Below the pieces are notes generated by a model. The model was not told the origin of the DNA. It searched no databases and was given only the letters and a program-made list of their open reading frames with translations. The translations under genes were made by a program, and so were the position numbers. This document shows positions 10,945-19,276 of a DNA stretch of 64,000 nt, piece by piece (positions within the stretch are counted from its first letter, which is position 1; each line of letters begins with the position of its first letter). This DNA is from Candidatus Onthoplasma faecipullorum (GTDB lineage: Bacteria > Bacillota > Clostridia > Christensenellales > UBA1242), in NCBI GenBank assembly GCA_019120295.1, contig DWVI01000009.1, positions 44,161 to 108,160 on the forward strand, written 5' to 3'.

Positions 10945-11736
10945 TTATTTATTTTGATTTTTTAAATCATTAAAAATATTTATAAAATTTTCAACGCTGA
11001 TTTCTTCTGGTCTTACAGTTTGAAGATAACCATACTTTTCAAGCGCTTTGATTACGCTTTCTTTATCAAAGTTATTTTTTAAATTGTTAATAAGCGTTTT
11101 CCTTCGCATTGAAAAACATAAATGCACAAATGATTTAAAATCTTCAAAATTAGAAATTTTATATTTGTTATGCGGTATCATTTTAACGAGTGCGCTATCA
11201 ACTTTTGGGCTTGGAGTGAAACACTCTTTTTTCACAACTCGTGGAATTGAAACGTCAAATATAGATTGCAAAATCACACTTGTTATGCCATACTCTTTTC
11301 CACCGCAGTTTGACGCAAATCTCTCTGCCACTTCTTTTTGAACTAAAATTAAAATTGACTTAAATTTTTCAATATGGTCAATTAACTTGAAAACAATAGG
11401 CGTTGTTATATAATAAGGAATGTTTGCTATAACGCGTGCTGAAACTAAATTTAAACTATCAATATTCACTTTCATAAAGTCTTGAAAATGGAATTCAATA
11501 TTTTTATGTTTAGTGTTTAATTCTTCAAGTGTTCCGCGCAAGTTTTCGTCTATCTCAAATGAAATTACTCTATCTGACATTTCAGCAAGCACTTCGGTTA
11601 ACGTTCCAGCACCCGCCCCAATTTCTAACACAGTGTCCGATTTTTCAACGTCGCCTGCACGAGCAATAGCACGCAATAAATTTTTATCAAATATGAAATT
11701 TTGCCCCAAATTTTTCTTAAAATTGAATTTTTCCAT
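10945..11736 (-). CDS. rsmA: 16S rRNA (adenine1518/1519-N6)-dimethyltransferase RsmA/KsgA
   Basis: This methylates the two adjacent adenines in helix 45 of 16S rRNA using SAM, a late step of 30S maturation in the cytoplasm. The 263-aa length is normal for the family. NLGQNFI near the N-terminus, the SAM motif VLEIGAGAGTLTE (about residues 37-49), the catalytic NIPYYITTP (about 105-113) and the C-terminal KVDSALVKM region are all present. AGGAGA stands upstream of the ATG. A TATAAT on the minus strand at 11786-11791 may be its -10. The gene is transcribed alone, away from the valS unit. Confidence 0.97.
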   Translation of the reverse strand: MEKFNFKKNLGQNFIFDKNLLRAIARAGDVEKSDTVLEIGAGAGTLTEVLAEMSDRVISFEIDENLRGTLEELNTKHKNIEFHFQDFMKVNIDSLNLVSARVIANIPYYITTPIVFKLIDHIEKFKSILILVQKEVAERFASNCGGKEYGITSVILQSIFDVSIPRVVKKECFTPSPKVDSALVKMIPHNKYKISNFEDFKSFVHLCFSMRRKTLINNLKNNFDKESVIKALEKYGYLQTVRPEEISVENFINIFNDLKNQNK

Positions 11737-11753
11737 AATTTTTTATTCTCCTG

Positions 11754-11782
11754 TTGACAAATTTTGTCGAATATGGTATAAA
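11754..11782 (+). promoter_or_regulatory. Sigma-A-type promoter TTGACA-N17-TATAAA
   Basis: TTGACA at 11754-11759 and TATAAA at 11777-11782 with a 17-nt spacer face away from rsmA. No ORF follows; a hairpin terminator lies 40 nt downstream. The promoter overlaps the rsmA leader, so the two may interfere. Confidence 0.6.
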
Positions 11783-11788
11783 TAAATT

Positions 11789-11845
11789 ATACAAAAGAAA
11801 AACAAAAGAAATTCTAATGATAAAGCGGCTTGATGCCGTTTTTTT
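11789..11845 (+). ncRNA. Candidate very short transcript (promoter to terminator about 57 nt)
   Basis: The promoter at 11754 would start RNA near 11789, and a terminator hairpin AAAGCGGC-TTGAT-GCCGTTTT at 11822-11842 followed by T-rich sequence would end it. The RNA would be about 55-60 nt with no plausible coding content. It could be a small RNA, or the hairpin could be a road-block isolating rsmA and valS. Only the signals are seen; transcription is inferred. Confidence 0.35.
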
Positions 11846-11850
11846 CTTTT
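11822..11850 (+). terminator. Rho-independent terminator
   Basis: CGGC-TTGAT-GCCG core extended by A:T and G:T pairs, followed by TTTTTTTCTTTTTT on the plus strand. Confidence 0.6.
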
Positions 11851-12127
11851 TTATGCTTTTCATTATAACACAAAAGCAAGAATAAAGATAGTAAATTTAT
11901 AAACTTAATTGTGCCAATAAGGCAAATTTAATTTTATCTAACTTAATAACCAAAACAAAATTCTATTTAAAAAATTAAAAAATTTTTTGAAATTTAACAA
12001 AAATTTTAAGAAATTTACTGAATTTTTTATATTTTTTTAAAAATTTTTTATTATTTTTATTGTTTCAGTGAAATTTTATAACGACTTAATTAAAAAGGAA
12101 ATCAAAAAAACTAAACCATACAAATTG
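11851..12127. other. AT-rich spacer upstream of valS promoter
   Basis: No ORF. A small GTGCC-AATAA-GGCA hairpin near 11910 is the only structure noticed; otherwise low-complexity A/T runs. Confidence 0.5.
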
Positions 12128-12156
12128 TTGACATTATTTAAATTCTATGTTAAAAT
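12128..12156 (+). promoter_or_regulatory. valS promoter TTGACA-N17-TAAAAT
   Basis: TTGACA at 12128-12133 and TAAAAT at 12151-12156, spacer 17 nt, immediately upstream of the T-box leader. Predicted start is near 12163. Confidence 0.85.
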
Positions 12157-12162
12157 GAAGCC

Positions 12163-12575
12163 GAGAAACGTTATAGAAGTTTGAGGAGTAACTAACGAGC
12201 GCCTTATAGAGAGAATTGCCATTGGCTGGAAGCAATTTAGGTGGTTATTAGCGAAGGTAGCAAACGAGTTCGGGCGAAGAAGAATAGTAGACCGTCCGCG
12301 TAGTTGAAAAGATACGTTAGTTTGAAATAAGGAGCGTTTTACCTTTAACATTTCAATTCATTATCACGCTATTTTATCACAACGTAATTAGTTATTAAAT
12401 TTACTTAACAACCTTAGCGATTACTATAAATAGTTAATTCATTGATTTAGCAATTTGTATTTCATTATTAATTAAATAGATATGATTTGAATTGGTTATT
12501 ATAAAAATAAAAAACGCTTGAAGTAAGGTGGTACCACGATAAATTCGTCCTTGCATTATGCAAGATTTTTTTATT
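12163..12575 (+). promoter_or_regulatory. T-box riboswitch leader of valS (tRNA-Val sensing)
   Basis: The leader contains the T-box core AAGGTGGTACCACG (12525-12538), with the TGGT bulge that pairs to the ACCA end of uncharged tRNA. The antiterminator is AAGG-bulge-ACGA pairing with TCGTCCTT. The competing terminator CTTGCA-TTA-TGCAAG plus a T run shares the CTT. Upstream, stem I is closed by GCCGA/TCGGGC-like pairing and contains AGAGAG and GGCTGGAAGC segments. GTA in GAAGGTAGCAA is the likely valine specifier (less certain). Uncharged tRNA-Val should promote read-through into valS. ORF 12145-12351 on the minus strand is a shadow of this leader. Confidence 0.93.
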
Positions 12576-12576
12576 T
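12552..12576 (+). terminator. T-box-controlled terminator before valS
   Basis: CTTGCATTATGCAAG followed by ATTTTTTTATTTTT; its left arm overlaps the CCTT needed for the antiterminator, which makes the two structures mutually exclusive. Confidence 0.85.
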
Positions 12577-12589
12577 TTAAGGAGAGTTT

Positions 12590-15217
12590 ATGTTAGATAA
12601 ATCGTATGAACCACAAAAAAATGAAAGTTTAATTTACAAAAAGTGGGAAGAAAATAAATGTTTCAAACCACGCTCAGATTTTGATAAAAATTTTAGTGGT
12701 GAAAATTACACTATTATTATGCCACCGCCTAACATCACTGGGCAATTGCATATTGGTCACGCGTTAAACAATACCACGCAAGATTTTTTAATTCGTTATA
12801 AGCGTATGCACGGTTATAACACACTTTGGGTGCCAGGTACGGACCATGCATCAATTGCAACCGAAGTTAAAATTATTGAAGCGCTAAAAAAAGAAGGTCT
12901 AACCAAAGAGATGTTAGGTCGCGAAAAATTTTTAGAACGTGCATGGCTTTGGAATGATAAGTTCGGCGGTAGAATAAAAACGCAACTTAAATCGCTCGGT
13001 TGTAGCCCTGATTGGGATAGATGTGCGTTTACTATGGACGAACAAAGGCAAAAATCTGTTTTGCACGTATTCAAAAAACTATACGATGAAGGTTACATTT
13101 ACCGCGGTGAAAAACTTATAAACTGGTGCCCCACTTGTAAAACCGCGTTGTCTGATGCAGAAGTTGAACACGTGGACGAAGACTCTTCTCTATGGTATAT
13201 CCGCTACCCTTATGAAGATAATTCAGGTTATTTAGTTGTGGCAACAACAAGACCGGAAACCATGTTTGGCGATGTTTGTGTTGCAGTAAACCCAAATGAC
13301 GAAAGATACAAGGACAAAATAGGAAGATTTGTAATTCTTCCTATTAAAAATAAGAAAATTCCTATTGTTGCGGACGATTACGTTGAAAAAGATTTTGGTA
13401 CTGGTGTTGTTAAAATCACACCTGCACACGATTTTAACGACTATGAAGTTGGAAAAAGGCACAATTTTGAACCTGTTAAAATTATGAACCTAGACGGCAC
13501 AATGAACGAAGAATGCGGAAAATACAATAATTTAGATAGGTATGAGTGCAGAAAAAAACTTATTGAAGAGTTGAAATCACTTGATTTAATTGACAAAATC
13601 GAACCTTATCGTTTACCAAAAGCCACTTGTTATAGATGCCACAATGCAGTTGAACCAATGATGAGTAAGCAGTGGTTTATGTCTATGCAGGAAATGGCAA
13701 ATCTAGGGCTTGACGCACTGGAAAACGACGAACTCGAAATTATTCCAAACAGAGTTGAAAAAATTTACACACATTGGCTTGAAAATATTAAAGATTGGTG
13801 TATTTCAAGGCAATTATGGTGGGGGCATAGAATTCCTGCATATTATTGTAAGGACTGCGGTAATATGATAGTTGAATTAGAAAAACCAGATAAATGCAGT
13901 AAATGTGGAAGTGTTAATATTGAACAGGACACAGACGTTTTGGACACTTGGTTTAGTTCTGCCCTTTGGCCTTTCTCAACACTTGGATACCCTGATAATA
14001 CAGACGATTTACAAAGATTTTTCCCAACTAGCACACTTGTTACAGCGCAGGATATTATTTTCTTCTGGGTGGCAAGAATGGTTATGCTATCTAAAAAGAT
14101 TATGGGTAAAACTCCGTTTAGCAAAGTGCTAATTAATGGTATCGTGCGAGATGATGAAGGCAAAAAAATGAGCAAGTCTTCAAACAATGGTGTTGACCCT
14201 ATTGAAATTATTGAAAAATATGGTGCGGACTCGTTAAGGCTATCTCTCCTATTCGGAAACGGCACTGGAAACGATTTTAGATTTAGTGAAGAAAAGATTT
14301 TGGAAGATAGAAAGTTTATAAATAAGGTGTTTAACTCTGGTAAATTTTTGGAACTTGTTTTTAGCCAAACATATGAAACTAAATTGGACAAATCTAAATT
14401 AAACATATTTGATAAGTGGATATACACAAAACTAAGTGACACAATTGATGAAATAAACAAATTGGTTGACAATTTAGATATCTGCCAAGCGGTGAATAAA
14501 ATGTATTCATTTGTGTGGGACGATTTCTGCAACTATTACCTTGAATTTACAAAACCATATGTTTATAGCGATAATCAGGAAACTCGAGCAAACGCGTGTG
14601 CAATTTTAAAAGATGTTTATTTAAATATTTTAAAATTACTTCACCCTATCATTCCTTTTATAACTGAAAATATTTATTCAAATTTCACAAATGAATTGTT
14701 GATAAATCAATCTTATGCGTCTTCACTTGGTAAGTTCGAAACTGAATGTGAAGATGTTGAAAAAATAATTTTGTTAATTCAAAAAATAAGAGAAACAAGG
14801 TTAAGTTATAACGTTGCTCCGTCAAAGAAAATTGCTCTTGTTGTTGATAAAAACAACGTAGCAAATAACACATTAAAAATTATTGAAAGTGCAAAATTAG
14901 TTTTATCTAAAATGACAAATATTGAACGTGTTGACGTGGTTGAAAATATCAATTCAGATTGCATCAAACTTGTAACCGAATTGGGCGAATTTTATTTCTA
15001 CAAAAACGAAGTTGTTGACACTGAAAAAGAGAAAGAAAAAATCAATAAAGATATAGAAAAAATTGTTGCCGAAATTAAGGTGTTAGAAGGACGAATAAAA
15101 AACCCTAACTTCGTTACTCGCGCACCAAAAGAATTGGTTGAAAAAGAACAATCTAGATATGAATTTTTATTATCAAGCAAAAACTCACTTGAAGAAAAGT
15201 TAAAAGAATTAAGTTAA
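12590..15217 (+). CDS. valS: Valyl-tRNA synthetase
   Basis: Class I aminoacyl-tRNA synthetase that charges tRNA-Val and edits threonine. It shows the HIGH signature in NITGQLHIGHAL (about residue 49-60), the KMSKS loop GKKMSKSS (about 524-531), zinc-ribbon cysteines CPTC, CYRC and CKDC...CSKC, the editing (CP1) domain between them, and the C-terminal coiled coil that binds tRNA. The 875-aa length is standard. AAGGAGAGTTT precedes the ATG at 12590. It is monocistronic, controlled by the T-box leader, and followed by a strong terminator. Confidence 0.98.
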   Translation: MLDKSYEPQKNESLIYKKWEENKCFKPRSDFDKNFSGENYTIIMPPPNITGQLHIGHALNNTTQDFLIRYKRMHGYNTLWVPGTDHASIATEVKIIEALKKEGLTKEMLGREKFLERAWLWNDKFGGRIKTQLKSLGCSPDWDRCAFTMDEQRQKSVLHVFKKLYDEGYIYRGEKLINWCPTCKTALSDAEVEHVDEDSSLWYIRYPYEDNSGYLVVATTRPETMFGDVCVAVNPNDERYKDKIGRFVILPIKNKKIPIVADDYVEKDFGTGVVKITPAHDFNDYEVGKRHNFEPVKIMNLDGTMNEECGKYNNLDRYECRKKLIEELKSLDLIDKIEPYRLPKATCYRCHNAVEPMMSKQWFMSMQEMANLGLDALENDELEIIPNRVEKIYTHWLENIKDWCISRQLWWGHRIPAYYCKDCGNMIVELEKPDKCSKCGSVNIEQDTDVLDTWFSSALWPFSTLGYPDNTDDLQRFFPTSTLVTAQDIIFFWVARMVMLSKKIMGKTPFSKVLINGIVRDDEGKKMSKSSNNGVDPIEIIEKYGADSLRLSLLFGNGTGNDFRFSEEKILEDRKFINKVFNSGKFLELVFSQTYETKLDKSKLNIFDKWIYTKLSDTIDEINKLVDNLDICQAVNKMYSFVWDDFCNYYLEFTKPYVYSDNQETRANACAILKDVYLNILKLLHPIIPFITENIYSNFTNELLINQSYASSLGKFETECEDVEKIILLIQKIRETRLSYNVAPSKKIALVVDKNNVANNTLKIIESAKLVLSKMTNIERVDVVENINSDCIKLVTELGEFYFYKNEVVDTEKEKEKINKDIEKIVAEIKVLEGRIKNPNFVTRAPKELVEKEQSRYEFLLSSKNSLEEKLKELS

Positions 15218-15229
15218 AAAAGTTAAATA

Positions 15230-15258
15230 AAAAACGAACACAATCTGTTCGTTTTTTG
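15230..15258 (+). terminator. valS terminator (bidirectional)
   Basis: AAAAACGAACA-CAATC-TGTTCGTTTTTT; A and T runs flank the stem on both sides so it could also stop minus-strand transcripts from groEL. Confidence 0.9.
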
Positions 15259-15532
15259 TTTGGTTTATTTTTTTAATAAACAATTTTTTATTGTTAAATT
15301 TTTTTAGATAATATTTTAATAAAAATTATCATAAAAAAACGAAAAATTTTTAAAAATTTATAAAATTTCATTAAAAATTGCGATTTTTTTATTATTTTTT
15401 TAGCAAATTCATTTATTTTTTTAATTTTTTCTTAAATTTTATTTAATTATTAAAATTATTTTTTTATATGTTTATTTTATTCTACTTTACTTATTTTTTT
15501 ATAAACGTTTTTTATTTTAATCTAATAAAATT
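15259..15532. other. Low-complexity AT-rich spacer between valS and groEL
   Basis: About 270 bp composed almost wholly of A/T homopolymer-like runs. Nothing recognisable; the short plus ORF overlapping its end is a shadow of groEL. Confidence 0.6.
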
Positions 15533-17128
15533 TTATGAGTTTTTGTTATCTATGCATTCTGCAACAACGCACTCGGTTGTGAGCATTGTGGACGCAACAC
15601 TTACAGCGGTTGAAAGTGCGGTACGGGTTACTTTAAATGGGTCGATTATTCCTAGTTTTATCATGTCGCCATACGTATCATTTTTTGCATCATAGCCATA
15701 GTTTATATTGTTATTATTTTTAATTTTTTCAACCACAACTCCGTCGTCCACACCTGCATTTTTTGCAATTTGTCTAGCTGGTTCTTCGAGCGAATTTATA
15801 ACAATTATTTTTCCAAGTTTATCATCGTTTTCAGTTTCATTTTTTATCTTTTCGATTAAAGCGAATTTCGCTTTTAGAAGAGCCACTCCACCACCTGCAA
15901 CCACGCCTTCGTCGATTGCTGAACGAGTGGCATTTAATGCATCTTCAATTCTTAATTTTTTCTCTTTTAATTCTATCTCAGATATTGCCCCAACTCGAAT
16001 GTTTGCCACCATACCGCTAAGTATTGAAATGCGTTCGTTTAATATTTCTTTTTCATAATTATCTTCTTGAGTATTTAATTCTTCTCTTATCTGTTGCACG
16101 CGTGCATCAATTTCATTTTTATCACCTTTTGCACCTATTATTGTGGTTGTGTCCTTATCCGATTTGATTTTTTCAGCTCTACCTAAATCTGATAATTCAA
16201 TAGTGTTGAAATTCGTGTATAAATCTTGTGAAAAATATTTTGCTCCAACAGCAATCGCAATATCTTCTAGTTCTAATTTTCTACGTGTGCCAAAATGTGG
16301 GGCTTTCACACCTAAACAGGTGAACGCTTTTCTCATATTGTTTAGGGCTATTGTGGTGAGTGCGTCGCCGTCCAGGTCTTCTGCGATTATCAATAATTCG
16401 CCACCAGCATTTGAAACCTTTTCCATAACCTGCAAAATTTCATTTATATTGGTTATTCTTTTGTCCGTTATAAATATGTATGGGTTATTTAATTCTGCCA
16501 CTAGTTTATTTGTGTCTGTGCACATATATGGGCTAATGTAACCACGATTTAAGCGCATTCCTTCAACTATTTTTAAGTCTGTTTGCATATTAGGGCTATC
16601 AGACAATGTGATAATTCCATTTAACCCCACTTTTTCAAAAGCATTTGCAATTAGTTCTCCAGTTTCTTCACTGCCACTTGAAACGCTGGCAATCTGTTTA
16701 ATTGCGGTGTTATCTTCAATTTTTAAAACGTTTGCTTTTACATTTTCAATCACAAAATCGGCCGCTTTTTTCATGCCTTCACGAAGCATTATCGGGTTTG
16801 CACCAGCATTTAAATATTTAATGCCTTCGCTAAAAATTTTTTGTGCAAGTACGGTTGCTGTTGTTGTGCCGTCGCCTGCAATGTCGTTAGTTTTAACACA
16901 TGCACCTTTTATTATTGACGCGCCTAAATTTTCAACAGGGTCGCTTAAACTGATTTCTTTTGCAATTGTAACACCATCGTTAGTAATAAGCGGACTATCA
17001 TAAGGTCTATCAATCACAACGTTCCTACCCTTTGGACCAAGCGTTATATTCACTGCATTGCAAAGAGTGGTTGCACCCTTTAACATTTTAGCGCGTGCAA
17101 CATCATTAAATTCTATTAATTTACTCAT
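15533..17128 (-). CDS. groEL: Chaperonin GroEL (60 kDa), short-tailed
   Basis: ATP-dependent double-ring folding chaperone working with GroES. The family sequence is clear: NITLGPKGRNVVID near residue 28, the ATP-site GDGTTTATVLAQ (about 85-96), and the C-terminal EGVVAGGGVALL and ARQIAKNAG motifs. At 531 aa it is slightly short and ends ...ECIDNKNS without the Gly-Gly-Met repeat tail common in other GroELs. The start ATG overlaps the groES stop by 8 nt, so translation is coupled. The sequence is rather divergent (Asn/Lys-rich) but the frame is intact. Confidence 0.97.
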   Translation of the reverse strand: MSKLIEFNDVARAKMLKGATTLCNAVNITLGPKGRNVVIDRPYDSPLITNDGVTIAKEISLSDPVENLGASIIKGACVKTNDIAGDGTTTATVLAQKIFSEGIKYLNAGANPIMLREGMKKAADFVIENVKANVLKIEDNTAIKQIASVSSGSEETGELIANAFEKVGLNGIITLSDSPNMQTDLKIVEGMRLNRGYISPYMCTDTNKLVAELNNPYIFITDKRITNINEILQVMEKVSNAGGELLIIAEDLDGDALTTIALNNMRKAFTCLGVKAPHFGTRRKLELEDIAIAVGAKYFSQDLYTNFNTIELSDLGRAEKIKSDKDTTTIIGAKGDKNEIDARVQQIREELNTQEDNYEKEILNERISILSGMVANIRVGAISEIELKEKKLRIEDALNATRSAIDEGVVAGGGVALLKAKFALIEKIKNETENDDKLGKIIVINSLEEPARQIAKNAGVDDGVVVEKIKNNNNINYGYDAKNDTYGDMIKLGIIDPFKVTRTALSTAVSVASTMLTTECVVAECIDNKNS

Positions 17129-17411
17129 TTGTTATCACTCCAATTATATCTATTTGGCGAAGTATTATGTGGTCAACGTCGTCAATTTTTACGTCTGCAC
17201 CAGCATATTTATTAAAAATCACAGTGTCGCCAACACGTACTTTCATTTCAACTTTGTTTCCGTCAAAATTTTCGCCGTCGCCAACTGCCACAACCTTACC
17301 TATTTCTGGGCGTGCTTTATTGCTAGACATAAGCATAATTCCAGATTTTGTTACATTTTCAATTTGTTGTGGTTTAATAAGTACCCTATCAAAAATTGGT
17401 TTAATTTTCAT
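17121..17411 (-). CDS. groES: Co-chaperonin GroES (10 kDa)
   Basis: 96-aa heptameric lid of the GroEL chamber. It carries the N-terminal IKPIFDRVLIKP strand, the mobile-loop region (residues about 17-32, KSGIMLMSS), and the GDTVIFNKYAGADVKIDD core. GGAGAG precedes the ATG. A -10 TATAAT sits at 17432-17437 with a poor -35. No CIRCE inverted repeat (TTAGCACTC-N9-GAGTGCTAA) is present in the upstream 100 bp, and no hrcA is nearby, so heat control must be by another route if it exists. Confidence 0.97.
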   Translation of the reverse strand: MKIKPIFDRVLIKPQQIENVTKSGIMLMSSNKARPEIGKVVAVGDGENFDGNKVEMKVRVGDTVIFNKYAGADVKIDDVDHIILRQIDIIGVITNE

Positions 17412-17509
17412 TTTCTCTCCTTAACCATATGATTATACGCCAAAAATTTTTAAATTTAACCTGAACCTGCCATTTTTCATAATTTTAGACAAGTTTAAAT
17501 AATATAAGT

Positions 17510-18340
17510 ATGCAAAGAAATAGTTATGATAGATATTCAAAATATTCTTATTATAGAAACAACATTAATTCTATTAACAACGAAATAGAAAGTTTAGGTG
17601 TGGATAGTTTAGCAGTGAATTATTCATACAGTTCGCCATATTACAAGCAAAAAAATAAAAAACAAATTAGCATTACAATTTTGATTTTTTTAATTATAAT
17701 TTTGCTTGCTGTTGCTGTTTTTTTGATTGAAAGAAAGGAAAAGAAAACTTATTTTTATTTTCTTCAAGCAAACGAATTTGTAAATTATAAAGATGCAACA
17801 AATCTAGCAAGTGAAATACAGGCAAGACAAGGCGCAGGTTACATTTATTATGACGGAACATATCACGTTTTAATTAGTTACTACTCAACCAAAGAAGAAG
17901 CGGAAAGCGTTTTGGAAAATGTAAAAAGTGAATACTCAAATGCGTCCGTTTTTGACATCTCTGCTTCTACATTTAGAGAAAACACAAATTATACGGACGA
18001 AGAAAATAAAGAAATTAAAAATATGATTTTAACAAATGAAGGTTTAATTGAGCGCACTTACACACAAGTTTTATCCTATGATAAAAATGAAATATCAATC
18101 AATATTTTACAAACAAACACAAAAAATATTTTAGACGAATATGAAAAAAAATTTGAAAATTTTAAAAATAAATTAAAAAATAACAAAAAATATGCGATTT
18201 TTTTGAAAAAAACAACAAAAATTCATGAAAATTATAAAAATTTATATGAATACACAAAAAATGAATTTCAACCTTATCAATTAAAATACGAACTGGCAAG
18301 CATCGTGAATTATCATGTTTCGTTTTTATCATGTTTATGA
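17510..18340 (+). CDS. Single-pass membrane protein with SPOR-like domain
   Basis: 276 aa. Residues 1-50 are a Tyr/Asn/Ser-rich cytoplasmic region, 54-73 a transmembrane helix (ITILIFLIIILLAVAVFLI), and about 80-152 resemble a SPOR domain (FYFLQANEFVNYKDATNLAS ... YHVLISYYSTKEEAESVLEN), the fold that binds denuded peptidoglycan glycans. The remainder is charged and probably helical. A role at the septum or in spore/cell-wall remodelling is inferred from the domain only. No Shine-Dalgarno is visible before the ATG; AT-rich AATATAAGT lies directly upstream, so the message may be leaderless or the start unusual. A TTATCAT-GTTT-ATGATAA inverted repeat spans the stop. Confidence 0.75.
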   Translation: MQRNSYDRYSKYSYYRNNINSINNEIESLGVDSLAVNYSYSSPYYKQKNKKQISITILIFLIIILLAVAVFLIERKEKKTYFYFLQANEFVNYKDATNLASEIQARQGAGYIYYDGTYHVLISYYSTKEEAESVLENVKSEYSNASVFDISASTFRENTNYTDEENKEIKNMILTNEGLIERTYTQVLSYDKNEISINILQTNTKNILDEYEKKFENFKNKLKNNKKYAIFLKKTTKIHENYKNLYEYTKNEFQPYQLKYELASIVNYHVSFLSCL

Positions 18341-18388
18341 TAATTAGTTGTGTTTTTGATTTTAACACTCGTTAATAATGATTGAAGT

Positions 18389-18805
18389 TTAATTTTGTTC
18401 TTTATTTGGTTCATTAGCGTTTTTCATTTTGTTTTTATCTTGTTTATTCTTTTTTATCATTTCTATTAGTTGCCAAATTGCAAGCCCTATTAAAAAGACA
18501 GCAAATAAATTTTTCAACACACCGCTTGACATGTGGTTTGCAACAAGCGCCCCAATCAAACTAAAAGCACTTCCAATTAATGCTAACAACCAGGTTTCTT
18601 TAAATGCTACTAAATGATTTTTTGCGTGAATTATAAGTGCCACAACACTCATTGGCAAAAATGCTATTAAATTTATTCCTTGTGCTTGCAGTTGCTCATA
18701 TGATAAAAAAATAGTTAGAATTGGAATTGTGAGTGTTCCGCCACCCATTCCCATTCCGCCGACTATTCCACCAAGTACTCCTGCTAAAATTTCTAAAAAT
18801 ATCAT
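18389..18805 (-). CDS. Half-size TauE/SafE (TSUP) permease, downstream partner
   Basis: 138 aa with about four hydrophobic helices beginning IFLEILAGVLGGIVGGMGMG, the Gly-rich hallmark of the sulfite exporter TauE/SafE family. Full-length members have two such repeats in about 250 aa; here each repeat is a separate gene. The upstream partner stops 4 nt before this ATG (TGATAATATG), and a GGTGAT ribosome site lies in its last codons, so they are co-translated and probably form a heterodimer. The tail is Lys/Asn-rich. The substrate (sulfite, sulfonate or other anion) cannot be told from sequence. Confidence 0.85.
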   Translation of the reverse strand: MIFLEILAGVLGGIVGGMGMGGGTLTIPILTIFLSYEQLQAQGINLIAFLPMSVVALIIHAKNHLVAFKETWLLALIGSAFSLIGALVANHMSSGVLKNLFAVFLIGLAIWQLIEMIKKNKQDKNKMKNANEPNKEQN

Positions 18806-18809
18806 ATTA

Positions 18810-19172
18810 TCACCAAATCAACATTCCTATTCCACCAAGGAACATGAAGAAAATAAATATACCTTTTACTACCTTATTATTGAGTTTATTTAGCGCGGTT
18901 GCACCTATCACTCCACCTAAGATTATTCCAACGATAACTGGCCAACCAGATTTAAAATCTATTGAGTTGTAGCACATGTAAACTATTGTGCTAACTAAAC
19001 TAATCGGAAGAATTACAAATAGTGTAGTTGCCTGTGCTTTTTTTTGCTCTAAACCAAAGAGTTTGTTTAAAAGTGGCACAACCACCATACCACCGCCGCC
19101 ACCAAAAAAACCGTTTATAATACCTATAAGTGCGCCAAAAAGTATGATATGTAATTTTTTAACCTTTTTCAT
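18810..19172 (-). CDS. Half-size TauE/SafE (TSUP) permease, upstream partner
   Basis: 120 aa, four hydrophobic segments, with the family motif GALIGIINGFFGGGGGMVVV near the N-terminus and GWPVIVGIILGGVIGATALN in the second half. It is homologous in layout to the gene immediately downstream, with which it overlaps functionally as a split TSUP transporter. Both genes are intact, so this is a stable split rather than a frameshift: each has its own start and the N-terminal Gly-rich motif is repeated in both. Confidence 0.85.
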   Translation of the reverse strand: MKKVKKLHIILFGALIGIINGFFGGGGGMVVVPLLNKLFGLEQKKAQATTLFVILPISLVSTIVYMCYNSIDFKSGWPVIVGIILGGVIGATALNKLNNKVVKGIFIFFMFLGGIGMLIW

Positions 19173-19204
19173 ACGGATATTATTGGTTAGTTTGTTAAAT
19201 TTAT

Positions 19205-19233
19205 TTGCATTTTTTCCAACTTTATATTATAAT
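19205..19233 (+). promoter_or_regulatory. Promoter of 1,048-aa surface gene
   Basis: TTGCAT at 19205-19210, 17-nt spacer, TATAAT at 19228-19233; start predicted near 19240, leader about 37 nt. Confidence 0.8.
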
Positions 19234-19276
19234 TATTTAGTTTATAGCAATAATTATTAAATTGGAGTTACTTATA

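Noticed and set aside
12145-12351. 68-aa minus-strand ORF
   Set aside because: Antisense to the T-box leader; no ribosome site; coding-like appearance is incidental.
13843-14532. 229-aa minus-strand ORF inside valS
   Set aside because: Lies wholly within the valS frame's antisense; valS motifs are intact through the region.
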